A DNA stretch of 13,996 nucleotides from an uncultured Granulosicoccaceae bacterium (GTDB taxonomy: Bacteria; Pseudomonadota; Gammaproteobacteria; Granulosicoccales; Granulosicoccaceae). Made by a program: the position numbers and the translations under genes. The stretch lies in NCBI GenBank assembly GCA_937951695.1, contig CALFBL010000235.1, positions 1 to 13,996 on the forward strand, given 5' to 3'. Of the stretch, positions 1 to 5,998 are shown in pieces. The notes below the pieces were generated by a model. That model had not been told where the DNA came from. It saw only the letters and a program-made list of their open reading frames with translations, and did no database searches. Positions within the stretch are counted from its first letter, which is position 1. Each line of letters starts with the position of its first letter.

Positions 1-345
1 GGAATATTGTCAATGATTTGTCTTAGCCAAACACTTGCTTTGGGTTGGAGTGGCGTCGCCTTCGAGCTGTACACGGTTGAGGATTCCCGCTGAGCTGTCG
101 AGCGCGACGAATTTCAGTTCACAATCACACGTTTTCTCGAACGCCGCTTTGACAATTGGACCTGCGCCCCATTCAGCGGTGAACGCATCGTAAGTATAGA
201 CGGTCAGGGTGTCTTTGGCGTTCGCAAAGCTTGAGAAGGCCATAGTCACACACAGGCCTAAGGTTGCCAGAACGTATTTTGAAAACGCGCGGATTGTCGT
301 TGAGGTTATTGGTTTGGGTTGGGGGTAGGTTTGGTTTAACGCCAT
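1..345 (-). pseudogene. thiB: Thiamine-binding periplasmic protein ThiB, 5' part with broken reading frame
   Basis: ThiB is the periplasmic substrate-binding subunit of the thiamine/TPP ABC transporter. The visible part has an N-terminal signal peptide (hydrophobic core LATLGLCVTMAFSS, likely cleavage after FANA). It is followed by the family start LTVYTYDAF, then EWGAGP, FEKTCDCELKFVALD and GILNRVQLEG, all strongly ThiB-like. The second Met (345-343) is taken as the start because GGAG (358-355) lies 9 bases before it; an earlier in-frame ATG at 354 touches the SD. The frame ends at a TGA (12-10) after about 111 residues, although the family is over 300 residues long. Downstream of about base 30 the family continuation can be read in another frame as VFG-stop-DKSLT, matching the expected VVLGLD segment. 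So there is an indel and an in-frame TAA. This may be true decay or poor sequence at a contig edge. The identity is secure; the broken state is seen in the sequence. Confidence 0.72.
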
Positions 346-349
346 GAAA

Positions 350-391
350 GTCATCTCCGAATCACAGTGGGGTGTTTAGTGTGATGATGAC
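350..391 (-). promoter_or_regulatory. Start-site hairpin, probable expression platform of the TPP riboswitch
   Basis: Read on the minus strand, GTCATC (391-386) can pair with GATGAC (355-350), and ATCACA (385-380) with TGTGAT (366-361). This gives a two-part hairpin with a 13-base loop. Its 3' arm and bulge contain the thiB Shine-Dalgarno GGAG (358-355), so forming it should hide the ribosome site. No terminator U-tract lies between the aptamer and the start codon, which fits control of translation rather than transcription. The pairings are seen in the sequence; the regulatory role is inferred from how proteobacterial TPP riboswitches usually act. Confidence 0.5.
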
Positions 392-408
392 CAGCGTGTG
401 CTTTTTGG

Positions 409-488
409 ACTCAATCCCTACGCCGGTACTAACCGGATCAGGTCGTGCGGGTTGTTTCTACTCTCAGCCTTTCGGCACCCCGTTGAGT
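409..488 (-). promoter_or_regulatory. TPP riboswitch (THI element) upstream of thiB
   Basis: Read on the minus strand, the conserved aptamer blocks appear in order: GGGGTGCC (481-474), CTGAGA, ACCTGATC, then CCGGTTAGTACCGGCGTAGGGA-like sequence ending at 415. ACTCAA (488-483) and TTGAGT (414-409) close it as the P1 helix. This is the classic thiamine pyrophosphate aptamer, lowering expression of thiamine synthesis or uptake genes when TPP is plentiful. It lies about 65 bases before the thiB start, which independently supports the ThiB assignment. Confidence 0.95.
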
Positions 489-634
489 CATCATCGCGTC
501 CGCAGATCAGGTGATCACGTCGAACGCTGGGTATATTGTGAAGTCAAGCCAGCCGGGATGCAAGTCAAAATAACCTTGGTATTGGCAAAACCAGGACGAT
601 CAGGCGATGATTGACGTTTGCGGATATCCCAGAG

Positions 635-665
635 AAAAAACCCCAGTCAGCGGGGCTGACTGAGG
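635..665 (-). terminator. Rho-independent terminator of the candidate small RNA
   Basis: On the minus strand CAGTCAGC (662-655) pairs with GCTGACTG (651-644) around a 3-base loop. The helix extends by two G-C pairs past a bulge and is followed by GG and six T (640-635). On the plus strand the same hairpin is preceded by A's rather than followed by T's, so the direction is clear. Confidence 0.8.
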
Positions 666-784
666 CCGGACCGTCTAGGCTCCTCAGGAATGTGAACGTT
701 TCACTTTGGGTCACCCACTCCGTGGTAACTCGGTCCGTGTAAACAACTGCCCCATTGGAGCGGTTCTTCCCTCTGATGCAATGG
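635..784 (-). ncRNA. Candidate structured small RNA, unassigned
   Basis: This intergenic stretch between the thiB leader and dtd folds well on the minus strand and ends in a strong terminator, yet no minus-strand gene lies upstream that would need one. CGGACCG (737-731) pairs perfectly with CGGTCCG (673-667). Inside that stem are two hairpins: GTTACCAC/GTGGGTGAC (729-722 with 718-710) with a GGA-containing loop, and GTGAA/TTCAC (704-700 with 696-692). A further stem, CCATTG/CAATGG (784-779 with 757-752), lies 5' of these. I do not recognise the family. The loop GGA and other GGA copies recall CsrA/RsmA-binding RNAs, but this is weak. No convincing promoter was found, so the 5' end is approximate. 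Confidence 0.42.
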
Positions 785-829
785 AATAACGATCACGACC
801 CGAGTATCAACACATGAACACTAAAACGC

Positions 830-847
830 TATCGGAATAAGCCGATA
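830..847. repeat. Perfect inverted repeat upstream of dtd
   Basis: TATCGG, a six-base spacer, then CCGATA form a perfect 6-bp inverted repeat about 80 bases before the dtd start and about 45 bases beyond the 5' side of the RNA candidate. It could be an operator or part of the RNA. At this length, chance is also possible. Confidence 0.3.
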
Positions 848-928
848 TATTCGTAAGATTAATCTGATTTTATTGTCAGAAATTTCCTACCCTGCTCGAT
901 TCATACTGGTTTATAAGGAGTCCGTCAA

Positions 929-1423
929 TTGATCAATTTGCTGCAGCGCGTCAGCCAGGCTTCCGTCAGCGTCGATGGGGAAAGAATTGCTGCCATTGAC
1001 CTTGGCCTGCTGGTAATGGTGGGGTTTGAGTCTGGAGATGTTGCAGCAAACGAATCGCCTAATGAAGGATTCAATCTCGAAAAGTTGCAAAATAATACTA
1101 AAAAAAGGCTCGATAGAATGGCTGATCGGCTGCTGGCCTACCGAGTGTTTCCCGATCGGCAGGATCGGATGAATCTGAACGTTGTGCAGGCGGAAGGCGC
1201 ATTGCTATTGATACCCCAATTCACTCTGGCGGCGGATACCTCAAAGGGGCTGCGGCCCGGATTTCACACCGCGGCGCCACCGGAGCAGGCCAAGCTTCTG
1301 TTCGATCGTTATCTTGAGGCGTTGAGCTTGCGTTATCCCAAGGTTCAGCAAGGCCGGTTTGGCGCCGATATGCAGGTATCACTCGTGAACAACGGGCCGG
1401 TGACTTTCTGGCTTCAGCTGTGA
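929..1423 (+). CDS. dtd: D-aminoacyl-tRNA deacylase
   Basis: Dtd hydrolyses D-amino acids (and Gly from tRNA-Ala) off mischarged tRNAs in the cytoplasm, a translation-proofreading step. The start is TTG, with TAAGGAG (914-920) eight bases upstream; the following residues INLLQRVSQASV match the family N-terminus. Conserved blocks are MNLNV, the active-site segment QFTLAADT (residues 97-104), the GRFGADMQVSLVN segment, and the cross-subunit Gly-cisPro motif GPVTFWLQ at the C-terminus (G156-P157). At 164 residues it is about 20 longer than the usual 145. The extra length is a charged insertion at about residues 38-58. The Ser normally preceding QFTL is Pro96 here. The gap to hisB is 61 bases. 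It is probably the first gene of the long plus-strand run; the identification is very secure. Confidence 0.96.
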   Translation: MINLLQRVSQASVSVDGERIAAIDLGLLVMVGFESGDVAANESPNEGFNLEKLQNNTKKRLDRMADRLLAYRVFPDRQDRMNLNVVQAEGALLLIPQFTLAADTSKGLRPGFHTAAPPEQAKLLFDRYLEALSLRYPKVQQGRFGADMQVSLVNNGPVTFWLQL

Positions 1424-1484
1424 ATTCACCGTGTACAATTGGATGAACTTCGCCCAATAACCGACTCCAATCAGGAGAATGCGC

Positions 1485-2078
1485 ATGACCGGTCGACGGG
1501 CAAGCGTTGAACGCAACACAAAAGAGACTCGAATCAAAATCGCCCTCGATTTGGACGGTTCGGGTGTGGCAAAGCTCAATTCCGGGGTGCCGTTTCTCGA
1601 TCACATGCTTGATCAAGTGGCGCGCCACGCTTTGGTTGACCTTGACGTACAGTGTGATGGAGATACCCACATCGATGATCATCACTCGGTCGAGGACATT
1701 GGCATAGCGCTGGGAAGCGCCACCAACGAAGCCTTGGGGGATCGGCGGGGTATCTACCGTTACGGTCATGCCTATGTGCCGCTGGATGAAGCTCTATCTC
1801 GAGTGGTCATTGATTTCTCCGGTCGGCCAGGTCTTTTTTTTCACGCTGATTTTACCCGCGACAAAGTCGGTAGCTTCGACGTGGATCTGGTATCGGAATT
1901 CTTTCAAGGCTTCGCCAATCACGCACGCGCCACTGTGCACGCCGATGTGTTGCGCGGTGTCAACGACCACCATAAAATCGAAACGCTGTTCAAAGCGTTT
2001 GGCCGTGCTTTGCGTGCATCGGTCAGTGTCGATGAGCGCTCCGATGGGGCTTTGCCATCCACGAAAGGCTCGCTGTAA
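1485..2078 (+). CDS. hisB: Imidazoleglycerol-phosphate dehydratase HisB
   Basis: HisB converts imidazole glycerol phosphate to imidazole acetol phosphate, the sixth step of histidine synthesis. This is the monofunctional form (197 residues) without the N-terminal histidinol-phosphate phosphatase domain of the enterobacterial fusion. The Mn-binding and catalytic motifs are complete: FLDHMLDQVARH (about 37-48), DDHHSVEDIG (64-73), RYGHAYVPLDEA (92-103) and VNDHHKIETLFKAFGRALR (159-177). An ATG also exists at 1479, but AGGAG (1473-1477) is only one base from it and seven bases from the ATG at 1485, so 1485 is chosen. A TACAAT at 1434-1439 could be a -10 for an internal promoter, but its -35 is poor. 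hisH follows after 61 bases. Confidence 0.97.
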   Translation: MTGRRASVERNTKETRIKIALDLDGSGVAKLNSGVPFLDHMLDQVARHALVDLDVQCDGDTHIDDHHSVEDIGIALGSATNEALGDRRGIYRYGHAYVPLDEALSRVVIDFSGRPGLFFHADFTRDKVGSFDVDLVSEFFQGFANHARATVHADVLRGVNDHHKIETLFKAFGRALRASVSVDERSDGALPSTKGSL

Positions 2079-2139
2079 ATCAGCCTGCGCACCCAAGACG
2101 TGTTTCTCAACAGCTAAGTTCGTTTAACCTGGAAGTGGT

Positions 2140-2796
2140 ATGCAACGCATAGCGGTCATCGACTACGGTATGGGTAATTTGCGCTCGGTGTCAAAAGCTG
2201 TGGAATTTGTGGCGCCCGGTGATGAAGTGTTGGTCACCAGTGATGCGACGCTGATCAATGAGGCTGATCGGGTTATTTGCCCGGGTCAGGGCGCTGCATC
2301 GGATTGTATGCAAGCGCTGTATGAGCACGGTTTAATCGAGGTGACTAAAGCGGTGGCGAATACGCGTCCATTTTTCGGTATCTGCATGGGGTTGCAAGTA
2401 TTGCTGACCCGCAGCGATGAAAACGGTGGCGTGGATTGCTTGGGTGTATTCTCAGGCAGTGTGCAGCGCTTTGCGACCCCGTTGCTGGAAAAGAGCCAAG
2501 CGCGATTAAAAGTGCCACACATGGGATGGAGCGAGGTCACTCGATACGAAGCTGCGCAATCTGCTCACCCGATGTGGGACGGAATCGATGACGGTGAACG
2601 CTTTTATTTTGCGCATTCCTATTACTGTGTACCGACTGATCCAATGCACGTTGCAGCGACCACGCAGTATGGCCAGTCAATAGCGGTGGCGTTGGCGAAA
2701 GATTCGGTGTTTGCCTGTCAGTTTCATCCCGAGAAGAGTGCAAATGCTGGCTTGCAGTTGTTGACCAATTTTGTTCGTTGGAACGGCACCGCGTGA
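2140..2796 (+). CDS. hisH: Imidazole glycerol phosphate synthase, glutaminase subunit HisH
   Basis: HisH is a class I (triad) glutamine amidotransferase. It releases ammonia and passes it to HisF for imidazole ring closure. The 218-residue length is typical. It begins IAVIDYGMGNLRSV. The oxyanion strand reads PGQGA, the nucleophile elbow is GICMGLQ (Cys82), and the triad is completed by FHPEKS (His196, Glu198). HMGW in the 120s is also conserved. The start ATG follows a GGAAG six to nine bases upstream. It sits between hisB and hisA, the usual proteobacterial order, and would form a heterodimer with the HisF encoded two genes downstream. Confidence 0.97.
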   Translation: MQRIAVIDYGMGNLRSVSKAVEFVAPGDEVLVTSDATLINEADRVICPGQGAASDCMQALYEHGLIEVTKAVANTRPFFGICMGLQVLLTRSDENGGVDCLGVFSGSVQRFATPLLEKSQARLKVPHMGWSEVTRYEAAQSAHPMWDGIDDGERFYFAHSYYCVPTDPMHVAATTQYGQSIAVALAKDSVFACQFHPEKSANAGLQLLTNFVRWNGTA

Positions 2797-2848
2797 AGTG
2801 TGTGTTTGCCCAGCATTACCTTAACCGGCCTTATTCAGGAGTTCTTGG

Positions 2849-3589
2849 GTGTTAGTCATTCCGGCAATTGATTTAAAAGGCGGGCACTGCGTGCGTCTCA
2901 AGCAAGGACGTATGGACGACAACACGGTATATTCCACACAACCTGTGGAGGTGGCTGGTCAGTGGCTAGCGCAAGGCGCGAGACGCTTGCACTTGGTGGA
3001 CCTTGACGGCGCCTTTGCAGGAAAACCGGTAAACGCTGGCGTTATTAACGCGATCTGTTTAGCCTATCCCGAACTCCCCGTGCAGATCGGTGGTGGCATA
3101 CGAAACCTCGATACGGCCAAGGCCTACATTGACGCCGGAGTGTCGTGGGTCATCATCGGTACTCAAGCGGTTAAAGAGCCAGCGTTTGTTGACGCGCTGT
3201 GCAAGGCCTGTGCGGGCAAAGTCATTGTTGGGCTTGACGCTAAAGCCGGCTTGGTGGCCACCGAAGGCTGGGCTGATGTGTCCGATATTACGGCGGTATC
3301 GCTGGCTAAACAATTTGAAGACATCGGCGTGTCTGCAATTGTTTATACCGACATCAGTCGCGACGGCATGATGCAAGGGGTTAACGTCGAACAAACCTCG
3401 GCGCTTGCAGACGCGATCAATATACCAGTCATAGCGTCTGGCGGGGTTACCGATCAACGCGATATTGATGCACTGCTAAAACAGGCCAAGCGCGGTATCG
3501 CCGGTACGATTGTCGGACGCGCAATTTATGAAGGCACACTGGATCTGGCCTCGGCACAAGCCATCGCCGACCGAGCGTTCGGGGCTTAA
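2849..3589 (+). CDS. hisA: ProFAR isomerase HisA
   Basis: HisA is phosphoribosylformimino-5-aminoimidazole carboxamide ribotide isomerase, a cytoplasmic TIM barrel performing an Amadori rearrangement in histidine synthesis. It has 246 residues, close to the family norm. The start is GTG with CAGGAG (2836-2841) seven bases before it, and it gives the family N-terminus VIPAIDLKGG. The catalytic aspartates are visible: Asp8 in AIDLK and Asp130 in VGLDAK, with the YTDISRDG motif at 166-173. The phosphate-binding segments QIGGGIR and ASGGV occur in both half-barrels. It is separated from hisF by only 3 bases, so the two are almost certainly translated from one mRNA. Confidence 0.97.
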   Translation: MLVIPAIDLKGGHCVRLKQGRMDDNTVYSTQPVEVAGQWLAQGARRLHLVDLDGAFAGKPVNAGVINAICLAYPELPVQIGGGIRNLDTAKAYIDAGVSWVIIGTQAVKEPAFVDALCKACAGKVIVGLDAKAGLVATEGWADVSDITAVSLAKQFEDIGVSAIVYTDISRDGMMQGVNVEQTSALADAINIPVIASGGVTDQRDIDALLKQAKRGIAGTIVGRAIYEGTLDLASAQAIADRAFGA

Positions 3590-3592
3590 ACG

Positions 3593-4375
3593 ATGGGGTT
3601 GGCGAAACGCATTATTCCCTGTCTTGATGTGGATGGGGGTCGCGTGGTCAAAGGCGTTAACTTTATCGACATTCGCGATGCCGGGGATCCGGTCAGTGTG
3701 GCAAGACGTTACAACGAGGAAGGCGCGGATGAAATCACGTTTCTCGACATCACAGCCAGTTCGGACAATCGCGACACCATTTTTCCGGTGGTCGAACAAG
3801 TTGCCTCGGAAGTATTCATTCCGTTAACGGTTGGCGGTGGGGTACGCGAGGTTGCGGACGTTCGCAGGTTGCTGAACGCAGGGGCTGACAAGGTCAGTAT
3901 CAACACCGCGGCCGTGTCCAATCCGGATGTGGTTCGAGAAGCTTCCGATAAAGTGGGTTCGCAGTGTATCGTCGTGGCGATCGACGCTAAAACGGTGAGT
4001 GCTGGAGGAGATCCGCTGCGCTGGGAAATATTCACGCACGGTGGGCGAAAATCTACGGGTCTTGATGCGGTTGAATGGGCCAAGCGCATGGCCGAGTATG
4101 GGGCGGGAGAAATTCTGTTGACCAGTATGGATCGGGATGGCACCAAGATCGGTTTTAATTTGCCTTTGACCCGAGCCATCAGCGACGCGGTTGACATTCC
4201 GGTCATTGCCTCGGGTGGGGTGGGCAATTTGCAACATCTGGCGGACGGCGTCATTGAGGGTGGGGCCGATGCCGTGCTCGCCGCCAGTATTTTTCACTTT
4301 GGTGAATACTCCATTGGTGAAGCAAAACAGCATATGGCTTCGCAGGGGATTGAAGTGCGGTTAAATCGGCCCTGA
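3593..4375 (+). CDS. hisF: Imidazole glycerol phosphate synthase, cyclase subunit HisF
   Basis: HisF is a TIM-barrel cyclase. It uses ammonia from HisH to turn PRFAR into imidazole glycerol phosphate and AICAR, which feeds purine synthesis. It has 260 residues, typical for the family. Asp12 in RIIPCLDVDGG and Asp131 in VVAIDAK correspond to the two catalytic aspartates. TVGGGVR, TSMDRDGTK and ASGGVG are the phosphate-binding and barrel motifs. HisF is a homologue of the adjacent HisA, and the half-barrel repeats are recognisable in both. The ATG lies 3 bases after the hisA stop with no strong SD, suggesting translational coupling. A 70-base gap follows before hisI. Confidence 0.97.
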   Translation: MGLAKRIIPCLDVDGGRVVKGVNFIDIRDAGDPVSVARRYNEEGADEITFLDITASSDNRDTIFPVVEQVASEVFIPLTVGGGVREVADVRRLLNAGADKVSINTAAVSNPDVVREASDKVGSQCIVVAIDAKTVSAGGDPLRWEIFTHGGRKSTGLDAVEWAKRMAEYGAGEILLTSMDRDGTKIGFNLPLTRAISDAVDIPVIASGGVGNLQHLADGVIEGGADAVLAASIFHFGEYSIGEAKQHMASQGIEVRLNRP

Positions 4376-4445
4376 TATGCGCCATCGACCAGTGCCTGCG
4401 CGTGATAAAATCGTGCCCAAGCATGGCCAGTGACGAAAGTGTGTG

Positions 4446-4847
4446 ATGGACATAATCGGTGAGGTGCAGTTTGACAGCAATGGCTTGGTGCCTGTGATCG
4501 CTCAGGATGCCCGCAGCGGTCAGGTACTGATGTTCGCCTGGATGAACGCCGCTGCTTTGACAGAGACGGTTGAAACTGGATCTGCTGTCTACTTCTCACG
4601 ATCGCGACAGGCTTTGTGGCGCAAGGGTGAATCCTCTGGCAATACCCAGAAAGTGACCTCCTTGCAGCTCGATTGTGACGGGGATGTGATTTTAATGCGC
4701 GTGGAACAGCGGGGCGGGGTCGCCTGTCATACCGGACGAGCGCATTGTTTTTACCGCACACTGGACGACTCGGATAAGCTTCACCCTATCTGGAAGGTGA
4801 CAGAAAGCGTCATTAAAGACCCTGTAGCGATGTACGGGCGTAATTGA
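4446..4847 (+). CDS. hisI: Phosphoribosyl-AMP cyclohydrolase HisI
   Basis: HisI opens the purine ring of PR-AMP, the third step of histidine synthesis. It is a standalone domain of 133 residues, not fused to HisE as in enterobacteria. Motifs are VIAQDARSGQVLMFAWMN near the N-terminus, SRSRQALWRKGESSGN (51-66), and the metal site. DCDGD (76-80) supplies Mg-binding aspartates, and Cys77, Cys94 and Cys101 fit the zinc cysteines (CHTGRAHCFYR). ATG 4446 is preferred to the immediately preceding GTG 4443; neither has a good SD. The next gene, hisE, follows after 21 bases. Confidence 0.95.
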   Translation: MDIIGEVQFDSNGLVPVIAQDARSGQVLMFAWMNAAALTETVETGSAVYFSRSRQALWRKGESSGNTQKVTSLQLDCDGDVILMRVEQRGGVACHTGRAHCFYRTLDDSDKLHPIWKVTESVIKDPVAMYGRN

Positions 4848-4868
4848 GTACTGAGATCGGGTCAATCC

Positions 4869-5207
4869 ATGACGAACACATCACACATTGGCGATACACT
4901 CGGTGCTTTGGTGCGGGTGTTAGAGTCACGCAAAGGGGGCGATCCTGAGAAATCCTACGTTGCCCGCTTGTTTCACGAGGGTGATGACACCATGCTTCAA
5001 AAAGTGGGTGAGGAAGCCGTAGAATTCATCCTTGCAGGTAAAAATTCGGATTCTGAGCAGCTGGTGGCGGAAGCGGCCGATGTTTGGTTCCATATGCTGG
5101 TATTTTTGAGTCAGCGCGGGCTAGGGCCTGTTGACATATTAAATGAACTGAATCGCCGTGAGGGCCTGTCGGGCCTTGACGAAAAGGCGGCTCGCGGCAA
5201 CGCGTAA
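4869..5207 (+). CDS. hisE: Phosphoribosyl-ATP pyrophosphohydrolase HisE
   Basis: HisE removes pyrophosphate from PR-ATP, the second step of histidine synthesis, giving the substrate of the neighbouring HisI. It has 112 residues in the all-alpha MazG-like NTP pyrophosphohydrolase fold. The metal-binding motifs are visible as GEEAVE (47-52) and EAADVWFH (68-75), the EExxE...ExxD pattern. RKGGDPEKSYVARLF in the N-terminal part is characteristic of HisE. It stands as a separate gene followed by tatA after 35 bases. The hisI-hisE-tatA-tatB-tatC order is the one known from pseudomonads. Confidence 0.96.
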   Translation: MTNTSHIGDTLGALVRVLESRKGGDPEKSYVARLFHEGDDTMLQKVGEEAVEFILAGKNSDSEQLVAEAADVWFHMLVFLSQRGLGPVDILNELNRREGLSGLDEKAARGNA

Positions 5208-5242
5208 CGCTCACTCGATTTCTAATTAGGAGTAACCCGACG

Positions 5243-5485
5243 ATGATGCCAAGTGTTCCCCAGTTACTGATTGTTCTGGCCATTGTTGTTTTGATCTTTG
5301 GCGCCAAGCGCTTACGCAACTTGGGCGGTGACCTAGGAGGAGCGGTTAAGGGCTTTAAGCAGGCGGTGAAAGAAGAGGGTGCGGACGACCCTTCAGCGCA
5401 GATTGAGAAAGACGGCGATGAGGCGGCTGACGTCAATAATGCGGCGGCGGCCATGCGTGAAAAAGACGAATCTAAATCGGCTTAG
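5243..5485 (+). CDS. tatA: Twin-arginine translocase subunit TatA
   Basis: TatA is the small inner-membrane protein that assembles to let folded twin-arginine precursors cross. It has 80 residues: a short periplasmic N-terminus, one transmembrane helix (about 7-20, QLLIVLAIVVLIFG), the FG hinge (F19-G20), a basic amphipathic helix (AKRLRNLGGDLGGAVKGFKQAV), and an acidic flexible tail. Two ATGs are adjacent (5243, 5246). AGGAG at 5228-5232 is 10 or 13 bases away, so the first is used. The single small subunit here, with TatB encoded next, matches the three-component Gram-negative system. Confidence 0.95.
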   Translation: MMPSVPQLLIVLAIVVLIFGAKRLRNLGGDLGGAVKGFKQAVKEEGADDPSAQIEKDGDEAADVNNAAAAMREKDESKSA

Positions 5486-5497
5486 TCCGAGTCCGAT

Positions 5498-5992
5498 ATG
5501 TTTGATGTAGGTTTTCTTGAAGTTCTGGTCATCGGCGTTGTGGCGCTGATCGTTATCGGGCCTGAGAAACTGCCAGCTGTTGCAAGGACGGTTGGCGGCT
5601 GGGTTGGAAAAGTGCAGCGCTTCGTGCGTGGTGTGAAGTCCGACTTTGCCAATGAGCTGAAAAGCGGGGATCTGCAAAAGATCATCGGCGATCAGAATGA
5701 TCAAATCAATGAGCTGCGCAGTTTAGTGAACAACGCCCGGCAAGAATTAAAAGCCGGGGTTGATGATGCTACCTCAACGACTCGTACCAGCATGGCTGAT
5801 TTTAAAAAGATGGTTGAAGACGGTGACGGCGAAACGCAACTCAACGATTCTCCTCCCACCGGAACCGGCACATCGGCAGGTGATTCCTCTAGCCGCCAAA
5901 CTCTGGCTGAACCTGAAGACGATGCATCCGACGAAGCGCCTGTACGCTCTGCAAAAGCAGCATCTTCTGACTCAACTCAGCAAAGTGACTAA
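5498..5992 (+). CDS. tatB: Twin-arginine translocase subunit TatB
   Basis: TatB forms the twin-arginine signal receptor with TatC in the inner membrane. The start MFDVGFLEVL is the diagnostic TatB N-terminus, with Glu8 in the membrane segment. The transmembrane helix covers about 5-20 and is followed by GPEKLP (the conserved Gly-Pro hinge, G21-P22) and an amphipathic helix through about residue 55. A predicted helical linker follows (about 60-105). The last 50 residues are rich in Ser, Thr, Asp and Glu and are likely disordered. Length is 164 residues. The start has little SD and lies 12 bases after the tatA stop, suggesting coupled translation. Confidence 0.95.
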   Translation: MFDVGFLEVLVIGVVALIVIGPEKLPAVARTVGGWVGKVQRFVRGVKSDFANELKSGDLQKIIGDQNDQINELRSLVNNARQELKAGVDDATSTTRTSMADFKKMVEDGDGETQLNDSPPTGTGTSAGDSSSRQTLAEPEDDASDEAPVRSAKAASSDSTQQSD

Positions 5993-5998
5993 CCCGCT

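Noticed and set aside
500..580. Promoter for thiB in the TTGACT/TATACC-rich stretch
   Set aside because: No -35/-10 pair with acceptable spacing could be found, although the region is a likely place for it.
372..614. Plus-strand 80-residue open frame
   Set aside because: It runs antisense through the TPP riboswitch; the aptamer motifs explain the sequence and the protein has no recognisable features.
635..800. 6S RNA on the plus strand (ACTCGGTCCGTG resembles part of E. coli 6S)
   Set aside because: The similarity is short, the usual zapA/ygfA context is absent, and the terminator points to the minus strand.
1221..1769. Minus-strand 182-residue open frame
   Set aside because: It lies opposite dtd and hisB, both of which have full family motifs.
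3709..4254. Minus-strand 181-residue open frame
   Set aside because: Antisense shadow of hisF with low-complexity Ser/Thr/Pro composition.
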